Assembly (NCBI GenBank): GCA_036703255.1
Contig: DATNPL010000181.1
Coordinates: 27,986-91,985 of the forward strand
DNA: 64,000 nt
Direction: 5' to 3'
From: Drouetiella sp036703255
GTDB taxonomy: Bacteria; Cyanobacteriota; Cyanobacteriia; Elainellales; Elainellaceae
The position numbers and the translations under genes are program-made. Every line of letters begins with the position of its first letter. Within the stretch, counting starts at the first letter, position 1. The notes beneath the pieces are model-generated. The model had not been told where the DNA came from. It worked only from the letters and a program-made list of their open reading frames with translations, and did not search any database. Shown here in pieces: positions 38,202-46,656 of this stretch.

Positions 38202-38416
38202 GCCAGAGCAGAAAGCTCATTGACTATTTTGATCCGCCCCTTGCGTACTGCGTAAAGCAGACGATCGATCGCAAATCGTTCTTCGTCACCTAGACGGTCT
38301 TTTAGCAACGCCGCCTGTAGCCCATAGCGATCGGCAAGGGTAATCTGACCTGAGACACTGGCTTGAGCAAACAACTCAGCAAAGGCAAACTCGAGCAGAG
38401 AGGGTGGCAGAGGCAT
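38198..38416 (-). CDS. Small conserved cyanobacterial protein
   Basis: The 72-residue protein (MPLPPSLLEFAFAELFAQAS) looks like a widely conserved small cyanobacterial family with ITLADRYGLQAALL, DEERFAIDRLLYAVRKGRIK and VNELSALA at the end. It has no membrane helix or cofactor motif. A helical, dimeric or DNA-adjacent regulatory protein is possible, but I recall no function. It is convergent with yjbQ. A competing 82-codon frame on the other strand overlaps its start and shows no family features. Confidence 0.75.
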   Translation of the reverse strand: MPLPPSLLEFAFAELFAQASVSGQITLADRYGLQAALLKDRLGDEERFAIDRLLYAVRKGRIKIVNELSALA

Positions 38417-38768
38417 CGGAACATCAAATGAACTCGATACAATCTAGAATGGCGCATTCTCCTCTAAAAGACGGTGATATTGCAAAGGTGCGCCCGGTGA
38501 TGTGTATCACATCTTGGTCTAGTGTTGCCGACCGTAGCGGTAAATTTGTCCATGTAGAGACGTGTAGAGACGTAAAACGCTCCTATAGCAGACAAGTTCT
38601 CCTGACAAAATTGAGTTTTTTACGCCTCATACGGCAAACTCGATCTTCCTAGTTTTTACAGAACGTAACAGGATTGCCAGTGAGGGCGAGACTCCGTTTT
38701 AGACTGGATCACGAGTAAGCCGATCGCAACAGTTCAAATTTCATCCTTTAGCAATTTCAATAAATCCC
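38417..38768. other. Intergenic region upstream of hemB
   Basis: A 352-base divergent spacer between the 72-codon gene and hemB. No structural or coding feature stands out apart from two copies of GTAGAGACGT (38555-38573), which form a short tandem repeat. Confidence 0.5.
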
Positions 38769-39752
38769 ATGTTCCCAATCCAGCGTCCTCGCCGTTTGCG
38801 TAGCCATCCTCAACTGCGCCGAATGGTTCAAGAAAACCTGCTGACCACGAACGATTTGATCTATCCCCTATTTGCTGTGCCGGGTGAAGGATTTGCTAAA
38901 GAAGTCAAATCCATGCCTGGCGTCTATCAGCTCTCTATAGACAAAATTGTTGAGGAAGCCAAAGAGGTTTACGATCTGGGCATTCCCGCCATCATCTTGT
39001 TTGGTATCCCAGCCGACAAAGATATAGATGCAACGGGCGCATGGCACGATCATGGCATTGTTCAGCTGGCAGCTACAGCAGTCAAAGAAGCGGTTCCTGA
39101 TCTCATCGTTATGGTCGATACCTGCCTCTGTGAATATACTTCTCATGGGCACTGCGGCTATTTGCAGGTGGGTGATCTATCCGGGCGAGTGCTCAACGAC
39201 CCGACGTTGGAACTGTTGAAGAAGACGGCTGTCTCTCAAGCCAAAGCCGGAGCCGATATTATTGCACCTTCCGGCATGATGGATGGCTTTGTTCAGGCGG
39301 TTCGAGCGGGTCTGGATGAGGCAGGTTTTCAGGATATTCCCATCATGTCCTATGCCGCCAAATATGCTTCGGCCTACTATGGGCCTTTCCGAGATGCTGC
39401 TGATTCAGCACCGCAGTTTGGCGATCGCCGCACCTACCAAATGGACCCGGCCAACGGACGGGAAGCCCTCAAAGAAATTGAGCTAGACATGGCTGAAGGG
39501 GCAGATATGCTGATGGTGAAACCAGCGCTGGCCTACATGGATATCATCTGGCGCGTTAAGGAAGCCACTCAGCTTCCGGTCGCAGCCTATAATGTGTCGG
39601 GTGAATACTCTATGGTCAAAGCGGCTGTGCTCAATGGCTGGGTTGATGAGCAGCGTGTGGTAATGGAAACGCTGTTAGGCTTCAAGCGGGCGGGTGCGGA
39701 TCTGATTCTCACCTACCATGCAAAAGACGCTGCGCGCTGGTTGAATGCCTAA
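38769..39752 (+). CDS. hemB: Porphobilinogen synthase / delta-aminolevulinic acid dehydratase (HemB)
   Basis: The 327-residue enzyme condenses two 5-aminolevulinate molecules to porphobilinogen, feeding haem, chlorophyll, bilins and cobalamin. It has the zinc-binding cysteines in MVDTCLCEYTSHGHCGY, the Lys pair in MSYAAKYASAYYGPFRDAA and MLMVKPALAYMDIIWRV (Schiff base Lys), and the N-terminal FPIQRPRRLRSHPQLRRMVQ. The length is usual. It is a zinc-type rather than the magnesium-type plant enzyme. It is convergent with sigF; a hairpin at 39810 separates them. It supplies the tetrapyrrole precursors for the pigment and B12 genes in this window. Confidence 0.97.
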   Translation: MFPIQRPRRLRSHPQLRRMVQENLLTTNDLIYPLFAVPGEGFAKEVKSMPGVYQLSIDKIVEEAKEVYDLGIPAIILFGIPADKDIDATGAWHDHGIVQLAATAVKEAVPDLIVMVDTCLCEYTSHGHCGYLQVGDLSGRVLNDPTLELLKKTAVSQAKAGADIIAPSGMMDGFVQAVRAGLDEAGFQDIPIMSYAAKYASAYYGPFRDAADSAPQFGDRRTYQMDPANGREALKEIELDMAEGADMLMVKPALAYMDIIWRVKEATQLPVAAYNVSGEYSMVKAAVLNGWVDEQRVVMETLLGFKRAGADLILTYHAKDAARWLNA

Positions 39753-39809
39753 GTTCTACTAGGCGCTGTGCTCTGTAAAACTTGCCACATAACTGCTCTA
39801 AACTTTGAA

Positions 39810-39845
39810 TCCCCTAAATCTAGCAGCATTGCAAGATTTAGGGGA
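39810..39845. terminator. Hairpin between hemB and sigF
   Basis: Twelve-base perfect arms TCCCCTAAATCT (39810-39821) and its complement (39834-39845) around AGCAGCATTGCA. Located 58 bases after hemB and 56 bases before the sigF stop; likely a shared terminator. Confidence 0.65.
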
Positions 39846-39900
39846 CAAGTGCAGCAGGCATAGGCTAGCTCTATGGAATAGGGATGCAGGGCAGATGCAA

Positions 39901-40686
39901 TTAGGGATCGGTTTGTAGGGTTTGAGGCTGCAAGAATGACACCATTTGATCCAGTCCACGCTGAATTCGGCGGGTGACGGTCATGGGGCTGACTCCAATT
40001 CTCTCGGCCACTTCCTTGCGGGACAAGTCGCTAAAAAACACAAATTCGATCGCGGCTCTGGTCTTATCCTCAAGCTGACCTAGGGCGCGCTGAAGCTGCT
40101 GCCGATCTTCCTCTAACCGCTGCATCACTAGGTAGTTGGCATCAGGCAGCGTTTCTCCTAAGGTGATAGGCGAATCAATCTGATGGCAGACCGTTGCATC
40201 CAGACTCAAAGGCAGGCGGTTTTTGACGGCGAGACGAATTTCTTGCCACTCGTGCAGAGAAATGCCCAGTTCTTCAGCAATTTCTCCGTCATGGGGCTGA
40301 CGGCCTAAGGTTTTGGCTAGCTCTAAGCGAATTTTTTGCCCCTCTTTTTGTAAATCTTGCCAGCGGCGGGGTACTTTAATGGAGCTGCTGCGATCGCGCA
40401 GGAAGTGCAGCATTTCACCGCGAATATAGGGAACGGCAAAAGAGCTGAAGGCGCAGCCCTGTGTAGGGTTAAATCGCTCGATCGCTCGGATCAAACCTAA
40501 GTAACCAATTTGCTCCAAATCTTCGTAGGGTTCGGCACATTGATGACTTACTCGGTGAGCAATCTTACGGACTAAGCCTGCATTCAATCGGACGAGCTTA
40601 TTGCGGAGAGAAACCGTAGGGTTCTGCTGATAAGCCATCAGCAATTCCATGCTATTAACGCGGATAGAGGATTGAGTCGCCATCAT
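39901..40686 (-). CDS. sigF: Group 3 RNA polymerase sigma factor, SigF type
   Basis: The 261-residue protein has sigma region 2 (LIRAIERFNPTQGCAFSSFA, VPYIRGEMLHFLRDRSS), region 3 (LGRQPHDGEIAEELGISLHE) and region 4 helix-turn-helix (LSRKEVAERIGVSPMTVTRR), with the order and length of the cyanobacterial SigF (about 258 residues). In Synechocystis SigF directs transcription of pilus and motility genes. Here there is no anti-sigma gene next to it. The start is either of the first two Met codons, without a strong ribosome-binding site. It is convergent with hemB and divergent from the BI-1 gene. Certain as a group 3 sigma; SigF by similarity. Confidence 0.88.
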   Translation of the reverse strand: MMATQSSIRVNSMELLMAYQQNPTVSLRNKLVRLNAGLVRKIAHRVSHQCAEPYEDLEQIGYLGLIRAIERFNPTQGCAFSSFAVPYIRGEMLHFLRDRSSSIKVPRRWQDLQKEGQKIRLELAKTLGRQPHDGEIAEELGISLHEWQEIRLAVKNRLPLSLDATVCHQIDSPITLGETLPDANYLVMQRLEEDRQQLQRALGQLEDKTRAAIEFVFFSDLSRKEVAERIGVSPMTVTRRIQRGLDQMVSFLQPQTLQTDP

Positions 40687-41001
40687 CTGAGAGCCACCAT
40701 TCGTCAGGTTGTAGGCACATTGTCTAAAGAGAACCTATTCCAAACCATCGTTAATTCACGGTAATGAAAAAGCGCTACTCCAGACATGTCAGCGAAAATA
40801 CTGAATCCCTCTCTGGGTAGAATAGCTGAGTGCCTAGAGATAGAGCGGGGGAGCGATCGCCCAAACTCAAGGCTTTTTCAGGCCAAATCGCCTAGAATCA
40901 TTGCAGAAGGCTCTATTGACCTAGACCCGATCTAGAGAGTATGGGTCTCAAACTACTCGTTAAGTACGCGTTAACAAATATCTCTTTGTGAGCAAAATTT
41001 T
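40687..41001. other. Divergent spacer between sigF and the BI-1 gene
   Basis: A 315-base region. It contains one HIP1 octamer and a 15-codon frame beginning at the ATG of GAGTATGGGTCTC that ends 14 bases before the BI-1 start; a leader peptide is possible but unsupported. No repeat or hairpin of note. Confidence 0.45.
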
Positions 41002-41727
41002 ATGAGTAATACTAGCAATTTTCGAGCGGCTATCCGCCAAGCAAAAACGCAAGCGCTCGTTGGCCCTAACGTTATTCGCAATGCGCTCCCGTTTTTGGGC
41101 GCAGGTCTGATGCTAACGGCATTGGGCACCTACGGCGGCGTTCGTTTGATTAGCTCTCAGCCTGAGCTGTTCATGCCCACATTTATTGGGGCTATGGTAC
41201 TCGAATTGATTCTCTTCTTTGTGGCTCGGGGTGTAGCCGAGAAGGGAAACAATGCCGTTGCCCTACCGCTTTTGGCAACCTATAGCCTGCTCTCGGGATA
41301 TACCCTGAGCGGATTGGTCTTTGTCGCTTTGGGAATGAGCGGCGTCGGTATTGCTGGAGTTGGCATCGCTGCCTTGGGCTGCGGTGTAACCTTTATCGTG
41401 GCTCGGCAAATTGGCTCTAACCTCTCTGATCAAGATGGTCTTGCATTAGGTCAAACGGTTCAGATCGGCATGATAGCTTTGGTGGTCGTGCTTTTGGGTC
41501 AGTTTGCTCTATCTTTCTTCGGTATTTATGCCCCTCAGCCGCTAGAAATTGCTATTTCTGGAATTGCCACTCTCTTGTTTGCCGGATGTGCCGTCGTAGA
41601 TTTCTATGTTTTGCCTCGTGCCTATCGAGATGATCAATATCTTTCGGCAGCTCTGTCGATGTATTTGACGTACATCAACTTGTTTGTTTTCATCCTCAGA
41701 CTTTTGATTGCAATTAACCGCGATTAA
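41002..41727 (+). CDS. Bax inhibitor-1 / YccA family membrane protein
   Basis: The 241-residue protein has seven hydrophobic segments, among them ALPFLGAGLMLTALGTYGGV, LLATYSLLSGYTLSGLVFVA, GVGIAALGCGVTFIVA and IALVVVLLGQFALSFFGIYA, and ends with TYINLFVFILRLLIAINRD, the C-terminal signature of the BI-1 family. Bacterial members leak calcium or protons in a pH-dependent way; the role in cyanobacteria is open. A good terminator follows at 41796. Integral membrane, probably cytoplasmic or thylakoid. Confidence 0.88.
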   Translation: MSNTSNFRAAIRQAKTQALVGPNVIRNALPFLGAGLMLTALGTYGGVRLISSQPELFMPTFIGAMVLELILFFVARGVAEKGNNAVALPLLATYSLLSGYTLSGLVFVALGMSGVGIAGVGIAALGCGVTFIVARQIGSNLSDQDGLALGQTVQIGMIALVVVLLGQFALSFFGIYAPQPLEIAISGIATLLFAGCAVVDFYVLPRAYRDDQYLSAALSMYLTYINLFVFILRLLIAINRD

Positions 41728-41795
41728 TCGCGCGATCGCATCAACTGTGTCTGGCGGACGACTGCAAGTTTCTGAGATGATTTTCTAGATGCGCC

Positions 41796-41843
41796 AAGCC
41801 CCCCCAAAGCTCTTCAGTAGAAAGCTTCAGGGGGGCTTTGTTT
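41796..41843 (+). terminator. Rho-independent terminator of the BI-1 gene
   Basis: AAGCCCCCC (41796-41804) pairs with GGGGGGCTT (41830-41838), with an inner AAGCT/AGCTT stem, and is followed by TGTTTTGG. It is 69 bases after the BI-1 stop. Confidence 0.8.
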
Positions 41844-41872
41844 TGGAGATTTTGTGCTCTACAAGGGCGAAC

Positions 41873-41963
41873 GGTAGTGCTACAGATCTGTTGTTTTTAA
41901 CTGTTCGAGTTTGGATTTTTGGATTAATGATCTAGGCACTAACAACAGATCTATAGCACTACC
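41873..41963. repeat. 91-base element with 23-base terminal inverted repeats (MITE-like)
   Basis: GGTAGTGCTACAGATCTGTT plus three bases (41873-41895) is repeated inverted at 41941-41963 with a single mismatch. The 45 bases between are AT-rich and non-coding. The size and terminal repeats suggest a miniature inverted-repeat element, or a very long hairpin. I see no clear target-site duplication directly outside the repeats. It lies between the BI-1 terminator and the convergent dipeptidase gene. Confidence 0.6.
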
Positions 41964-41979
41964 AAATTGCAGCCACGCC

Positions 41980-42711
41980 CTAGATCGCTCCATAACGAGC
42001 CGTTGCGGCAGCGGCAGGGTTTTCCTGGCACATCAGCCAAGCCCAAAGCTGATCGCCCCAGGAAAAGTGCCACCATTCTCCAGGATGCTGCCGGAAGCCC
42101 GCAGAAGTCATCGCAGACTTTAAGATCTGCCGATGGGTGTGAAACAGCGCCCGATCGCTCTCTAAGGCTGCACCCCCCTCGCTCTGCTCTAGTCGTGCGG
42201 CAAAATAGTCAGGGTGCGATCGCGGAGACATTTCATCTATGGGGGAACCCATGTCGATCGCTTCACCCGCAGCATTGATCAGCGTCACATCTACAGCGGC
42301 TCCCGTGCTGTGGGGGGGCGGAGTGTTGGGGTTGGAACTGGGAGCTGCCCAAAACTGATAGACCTGTGCCAGAATGCTTTGCCGCTGCACCTCTGTCAGA
42401 TGCTCTAGAGCCAGCCCCTCCGCTCGAACCGTTTCAGCAAAGGTGTAGTCCACCATGTATTGCTGTACCGCCAGAGGTCGGTAAGCATCAAAGATTTGGA
42501 TACGCCAACCTGGATGAGCTTGTTGCAGCCCTGCCTGCGCCTGATGAAGGCGTTCCAGCACCGTTTGCCGCAGGTAATAAGGCGATTTATCTCCATAGGG
42601 TGCCCCTAACTTAAGGTAGGGATGGGGAGTTTCTAAGGCAAACCAATCTGGCAAGATGGGCAGCAGTGGCTCATGGCATGCCACGATTGCGATTTGTTGG
42701 TAGGGTTTCAT
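41980..42711 (-). CDS. D-alanyl-D-alanine dipeptidase, VanX/M15D type
   Basis: The 243-residue protein is a zinc peptidase with His134 and Asp141 in HSTGAAVDVTLI, and Glu212 and His215 in GEWWHFSWGD; the N-terminal part has IFDAYRPLAVQQYMVDY. VanX-type enzymes hydrolyse D-Ala-D-Ala, here probably for cell-wall precursor turnover rather than vancomycin resistance, since no vanH/vanA genes are nearby. The length agrees with the M15D family. No signal peptide, so it is cytoplasmic. An overlapping plus-strand frame is a shadow. Confidence 0.9.
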   Translation of the reverse strand: MKPYQQIAIVACHEPLLPILPDWFALETPHPYLKLGAPYGDKSPYYLRQTVLERLHQAQAGLQQAHPGWRIQIFDAYRPLAVQQYMVDYTFAETVRAEGLALEHLTEVQRQSILAQVYQFWAAPSSNPNTPPPHSTGAAVDVTLINAAGEAIDMGSPIDEMSPRSHPDYFAARLEQSEGGAALESDRALFHTHRQILKSAMTSAGFRQHPGEWWHFSWGDQLWAWLMCQENPAAAATARYGAI

Positions 42712-42771
42712 ACAGAAATTCTACAGAAGTCGGCTGATTCAGCCATAGCCCAATTAGGCCGGATGATACGA

Positions 42772-43302
42772 CTACCACATTTGAAACACAACCAGAAAAA
42801 ATTCCATTTGCAGCTTGCCTAGCTGAATCAGATCGCCATCGCCCAAAATACGCCGTTCATGGGGCATCAAGCGGCGCTGATTTACCCAAGTGCCATTACT
42901 GCTTTCCATGTCTGTAATGTACAGCCCATGCCTAGAGTGGTATTCAATCAACGCATGAGAGCGAGAAACCGTCTTATGCCTGACCGGAATTGCACAAGCA
43001 GGGTTGCGCCCAATCGACCAACTGAGGGCGATCGGCGTGATTTGAGTCATGCGATCGGGCACTAAATTGGTTGCTAGAAATGTATTTCTGCCTGTAGTGA
43101 CCGCCTGCACATAGAGAGAGGTGGCACGACACCGTCTAGGGGCATTTAATAACGGTTCAATCACCGCTGCCACTTTGTCAACTTCATACCTACAGTCATG
43201 CAATAGGGAATCTGATAAAAAGGGGTTCTGCTCTCGAATAAGATGGAGGTAAGGAGCAGAAGCGCCAACAGCTTTAAAGCTGAGAGAATTCAGGTTTGCC
43301 AT
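42772..43302 (-). CDS. FHA domain protein
   Basis: The 176-residue protein has an N-terminal extension of about 95 residues without known motif (LHLIREQNPFLSDSLLHDCR is predicted helical). An FHA domain follows with SIGRNPACAIPVRHKTVSRS, HALIEY, LYITDMESSNGTWVN and GDGDLIQLGK. FHA domains bind phosphothreonine peptides, so it may link to a Ser/Thr kinase, though no such gene is nearby. The last residues (FFLVVFQMW) are hydrophobic. It is separated by 60 bases from the dipeptidase gene in the same orientation. Cytosolic adaptor, partner unknown. Confidence 0.88.
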   Translation of the reverse strand: MANLNSLSFKAVGASAPYLHLIREQNPFLSDSLLHDCRYEVDKVAAVIEPLLNAPRRCRATSLYVQAVTTGRNTFLATNLVPDRMTQITPIALSWSIGRNPACAIPVRHKTVSRSHALIEYHSRHGLYITDMESSNGTWVNQRRLMPHERRILGDGDLIQLGKLQMEFFLVVFQMW

Positions 43303-44148
43303 TCTTCTAAGTTGAGCCTGTACAGTAACAATCGATCATTAGCCGTCAGTTTCTAGAACCCTGATGAGCAAAGTGACTCGATGCTGCCTTGCAGATGGAT
43401 AGTGATTTTGACTAAATGATTTTGGCTAGGGGACGAGATCCTTATATCTCGACACACTTATATTTCGCCACAAGTATCTCGGCACTCATATTTCGGCACG
43501 AGTGACAACCTGCACATCAGCAATGGCCTGGATACAGTGGCCTAGAAACAAAGGCTTGAGTGTGCAAAGTCGTAGGTTTCACAGTCGTAAACACGCATCA
43601 AATCACAAATTACGAACCCTCACAACCCTTATTAAAGGGTGCGAACCTGGATTTAGCAACTGAAGGATTAGAGGATTTTACTAAGACTTTAATGAAAGGG
43701 CAAAAATATAATTTTTAGGAATTGCACCTGTTTAAAATAGAAGTTCTAATTTTATTTTTGAGCAGAAATAAGTATTCCGCGAATGGGCTATGCGCCCCTA
43801 ATTTAGTTCATCGGTAAATGGCGGCATTGAACTGAACCCAGATCTCAACTGATTATTTATTTTGCAAAGTAGGAGACATAGCGTTCCTCTTTAAAGAAGA
43901 AATAAAGCAAAGCAAACTCAAGCGGAAAAACAAATTTCAACTGCTATTTAATGCGCAAGCGATCGATTAAATTCAACAAGATAAACTCTAAAAGTTAATA
44001 ACGAATTTAGATTTCGACAAGCCGCTTGGATAGGAAAGATTCGCGCCTGCCTACAATTTTGTATTTGTTTGGCAAAGGGCTAAACTTAAGGTATCCAAAC
44101 TGTGCGATCCTGAGTTACGTCTAGTTTCTGCTACATCATCCTGTTGCT
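43303..44148. other. Large intergenic region (846 bases) without a gene
   Basis: No open frame above 60 codons and no tRNA or rRNA pattern was found. The right part (43640-44100) is notably AT-rich. Four degenerate 14-16-base units, TATYTCGRCAC-like, lie head to tail at about 43445-43502 (TATCTCGACACACTTA, TATTTCGCCACAAG, TATCTCGGCACTCA, TATTTCGGCACGAG). The region is bounded by the FHA gene and the amidase gene, both pointing outward, so it holds two promoters and perhaps a small RNA. Nothing else is recognisable. Confidence 0.6.
43445..43502. repeat. Four-copy degenerate 14-16-base tandem repeat
   Basis: The units TATCTCGACACACTTA, TATTTCGCCACAAG, TATCTCGGCACTCA and TATTTCGGCACGAG follow one another directly. 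The pattern TATYTCGNCAC is kept in each. Confidence 0.75.
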
Positions 44149-44961
44149 ATGAAGTCTTACCGTGCCGCTGCTGTGCAAATGAATAGTCTGCCAGATTTGA
44201 GCAAAAATCTGGCTCAAGCAGAAGATCTGATCGACCTTGCAGTCCGGCAAGGGGCTGAATTGGTGTGTTTGCCTGAGAACTTTTCGTTCTTAGGAGACGA
44301 ACAGGCCAAATTGTCTCAGGCCGAGGCGATCGCTCAAGCCAGCGAAAAATTCCTTAAGACGATGGCGCAGAAGTATCAAATTACCTTGCTGGGCGGCGGT
44401 TTTCCAGTGCCCACTGGCAATGGCAAGGTTTACAACACGGCAGTTTTAATTGGTTCTGGCGGTGAAGAGCTAGGACGCTACGAAAAAGTCCATCTGTTTG
44501 ATGTCAACCTGCCAGACGGCAACACCTACCAAGAGTCTGAGAGTGTTTTGGCGGGTACCCATCTCCCGGCTGTCTATCATTCCAAAGATCTAGGTAGCTT
44601 GGGCATGTCGGTCTGTTACGATGTGCGCTTTCCAGAACTCTATCGCAGCCTGTCTCACATGGGCGCAGAGGTGCTCATTGTTCCCGCTGCTTTTACGGCC
44701 TACACCGGGAAAGATCACTGGCAGATTTTACTGCAAGCTCGGGCGATCGAAAATACCTGCTACATGATTGCTCCGGCTCAGACCGGGCGACACAACGCCG
44801 TCCGCCAGTCGCATGGGCATGCGGTCATCATCGACCCTTGGGGCATCATTTTGGCAGATGCTGGAGAAAAACCTGGCGTTGCGATCGCCACGATCGATCC
44901 AATGCGCTTGGAACAAGTGCGGCGGCAAATGCCCTCTTTGCAGCATCGGGTATTCCTGTAA
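44149..44961 (+). CDS. Carbon-nitrogen hydrolase, Nit family (deaminated-glutathione amidase-like)
   Basis: The 270-residue protein has the nitrilase catalytic triad Glu43 (LPENFSFLG), Lys113 (YEKVHLFDVNL) and Cys156 (MSVCYDVRFPELY). The segments VYNTAVLIGSGGEELG and HGHAVIIDPWG place it in the Nit1/Nit2 branch. Relatives hydrolyse deaminated glutathione or omega-amides as repair enzymes; that activity is inferred. It stands between a gene-free region and the antiporter and is followed by three hairpins. Cytosolic. The start ATG has no clear ribosome-binding site but fits the family N-terminus MKSYRAAAVQMNS. Confidence 0.92.
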   Translation: MKSYRAAAVQMNSLPDLSKNLAQAEDLIDLAVRQGAELVCLPENFSFLGDEQAKLSQAEAIAQASEKFLKTMAQKYQITLLGGGFPVPTGNGKVYNTAVLIGSGGEELGRYEKVHLFDVNLPDGNTYQESESVLAGTHLPAVYHSKDLGSLGMSVCYDVRFPELYRSLSHMGAEVLIVPAAFTAYTGKDHWQILLQARAIENTCYMIAPAQTGRHNAVRQSHGHAVIIDPWGIILADAGEKPGVAIATIDPMRLEQVRRQMPSLQHRVFL

Positions 44962-45027
44962 GGCTTCGCAGCCGCTAAATCCACTGCAATCTTACTGTTT
45001 AAGATCTTGGACTAAATGAAACCTAAT

Positions 45028-45060
45028 AGTTTTTAGGAAGTGCCGAGCTTCCCAAAAACT
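45028..45060. repeat. Shortened hairpin related to copy G (copy E)
   Basis: AGTTTTTAGGAAG (45028-45040) pairs with CTTCCCAAAAACT (45048-45060) with one mismatch, around TGCCGAG. The left arm continues into TGCC exactly as in the hairpin at the right end of the window, whose arm reads AGTTTTTGGAAGTGCC. This looks like a copy that lost its GC-rich apex. Confidence 0.65.
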
Positions 45061-45114
45061 GTTGCAAATTAATCAATTTGCGCTCTTTAAGGGCTATTTC
45101 GCTCGCACTCTGGG

Positions 45115-45141
45115 GCGGGTTTCAGCGCTGCTGAAACCCGC
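45115..45141. other. Perfect inverted repeat upstream of the antiporter gene
   Basis: GCGGGTTTCAGC (45115-45126) and its complement (45130-45141) surround GCT. A smaller stem GCAAATT-AATC-AATTTGC lies at 45064-45081. Both fall in the 270-base gap before the antiporter; they could terminate the amidase transcript or be leader structures. Confidence 0.7.
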
Positions 45142-45231
45142 ACATTGAGAAAGGGGCAAGATGTGAGTAGAAAGATACTCCCTGGTTCATAAAGAAACCT
45201 GTACATTGGACAGGACGAGTTTTGGACATGC

Positions 45232-46656
45232 ATGATTGATCTATCAATTTGGACAAATGCCCTGAATGCTCTTCCTCTATTGGCGATTGAGGCATCTGGA
45301 GGATCTGGGGCACCTGGAGCAGCTGAAGCGATCGACACGGCCGCAGAAGCTCCATTTGTGCTCTCGGGCGTCCTAGTCAGCCTCATCATCATTTACTTTG
45401 CTGCCAAGCTGGTCGGAGAGCTTTGTATCCGGGTTAATCTGCCTCCTGTGCTGGGAGAGCTAACGGCAGGAGTGATCGTCGGCATTTCTGCCCTAAATTT
45501 GCTGATCTTCCCAGATGCTCAGCATAGCTTTCATTCGCTAATTCTCGATCTGTTGCAGAGCACAGCAGGATTAGAGCCACAGTCTGTTCAAAGCGTTGCT
45601 GGCTCTATCAGCGAAGTCATTTCAGTTCTGTCAGAACTGGGAGTAATTATTTTGCTGTTTGAAATTGGCCTGGAATCAGACCTCAAAGAGCTGATTCGAG
45701 TTGGCCCGCAGGCAGCCGTTGTTGCGGTGGTTGGGGTTGTGGTTCCTTTTGCTTTGGGCACAGCTGGGCTAATCACTTTTTTTGGTGTGGCAACTGTTCC
45801 GGCCATTTTTGCGGGTGCAGCGCTCACGGCTACCAGTATCGGCATTACGGCAAAGGTGCTGGCTGAAATTGGGCAGCTCACTTCCAAAGAAGGACAAATT
45901 ATTATTGGCGCTGCGGTGCTTGATGATATTTTGGGCATCATCGTTTTGGCTGTTGTCGCCAGCTTGGCAAAAACAGGTGAAATTCGCATTAGCAACATTA
46001 TTTATCTGATCGTCAGCGCCTCAGTGTTTCTGATCGGTGCCATTCTTCTGGGTCGGCTATTGAGTCCTTACTTTGTGGCGCTGGTCGAAGGGATGCAGAC
46101 ACGGGGACAGCTTTTGCTAGCTTCGCTAATTTTTGCGTTTACCCTGGCCTACATCGGTGCAGCGATTCATCTAGAAGCCATTCTGGGCGCTTTTGCGGCT
46201 GGGCTAGTGTTGGCAGAAACTGAAAAGCGCAAGGAGTTGGAAGAGCAGGTGGTGCCGATCGCTGATATGTTTGTCCCCATCTTCTTTGTAGTGGTGGGTG
46301 CCAAAACCGATGTCAGCGTGCTCAATCCAATTAACCCTGCTAACCGCGAGGGGCTAATCATTGCGATGTTTTTGGTTGTCGTGGCCGTTATTGGCAAATT
46401 GGTAACAGGGGCTACGGTATCGGGGAAAGAAGGCGTCAATCGTCTGGCGATCGGCATTGGCATGATCCCGCGAGGCGAGGTGGGTTTGGTGTTTGCTGGA
46501 GTTGGTTCAGCCACAGGAACTTTGTCTAGCTCTCTGAATGCCGCCATTATTGTCATGGTGATATTGACGACGTTTGTGGCTCCGCCGCTGCTGCGAATCG
46601 TATTTCAGACGGCTCCAGATTCAGAAAACCTGGAATCATTGCAGAAATCTGAGTAG
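45232..46656 (+). CDS. nhaS3: Cation:proton antiporter, CPA2 (NhaS3-like)
   Basis: The 474-residue membrane protein has about 12 hydrophobic helices. Family features are LPPVLGELTAGVIVGISALN, SELGVIILLFEIGLESDLKE, FAGAALTATSIGITAKVLAE and the acidic pair AAVLDDILGIIVLAVVASLA (two Asp in the ion site), followed by AIHLEAILGAFAAGLVLA. In Synechocystis the related NhaS3 is an essential Na+/H+ antiporter of the thylakoid; identity here rests on similarity as I remember it. The N-terminus has a hydrophobic stretch and a glycine/alanine-rich linker. It is followed by murI after about 200 bases. Integral membrane. Confidence 0.85.
   Translation: MIDLSIWTNALNALPLLAIEASGGSGAPGAAEAIDTAAEAPFVLSGVLVSLIIIYFAAKLVGELCIRVNLPPVLGELTAGVIVGISALNLLIFPDAQHSFHSLILDLLQSTAGLEPQSVQSVAGSISEVISVLSELGVIILLFEIGLESDLKELIRVGPQAAVVAVVGVVVPFALGTAGLITFFGVATVPAIFAGAALTATSIGITAKVLAEIGQLTSKEGQIIIGAAVLDDILGIIVLAVVASLAKTGEIRISNIIYLIVSASVFLIGAILLGRLLSPYFVALVEGMQTRGQLLLASLIFAFTLAYIGAAIHLEAILGAFAAGLVLAETEKRKELEEQVVPIADMFVPIFFVVVGAKTDVSVLNPINPANREGLIIAMFLVVVAVIGKLVTGATVSGKEGVNRLAIGIGMIPRGEVGLVFAGVGSATGTLSSSLNAAIIVMVILTTFVAPPLLRIVFQTAPDSENLESLQKSE

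Noticed and set aside
38404..38652. 82-codon plus-strand frame overlapping the 72-codon gene
   Set aside because: The minus-strand gene has conserved-looking sequence, whereas this frame does not.
41980..42711. VanX-like dipeptidase as a vancomycin-resistance gene
   Set aside because: No vanH, vanA, vanS or vanR genes are nearby; the enzyme more likely serves cell-wall turnover.
46167..46556. 129-codon minus-strand frame inside the antiporter gene
   Set aside because: A shadow of the hydrophobic antiporter codons; no ribosome-binding site or family match.
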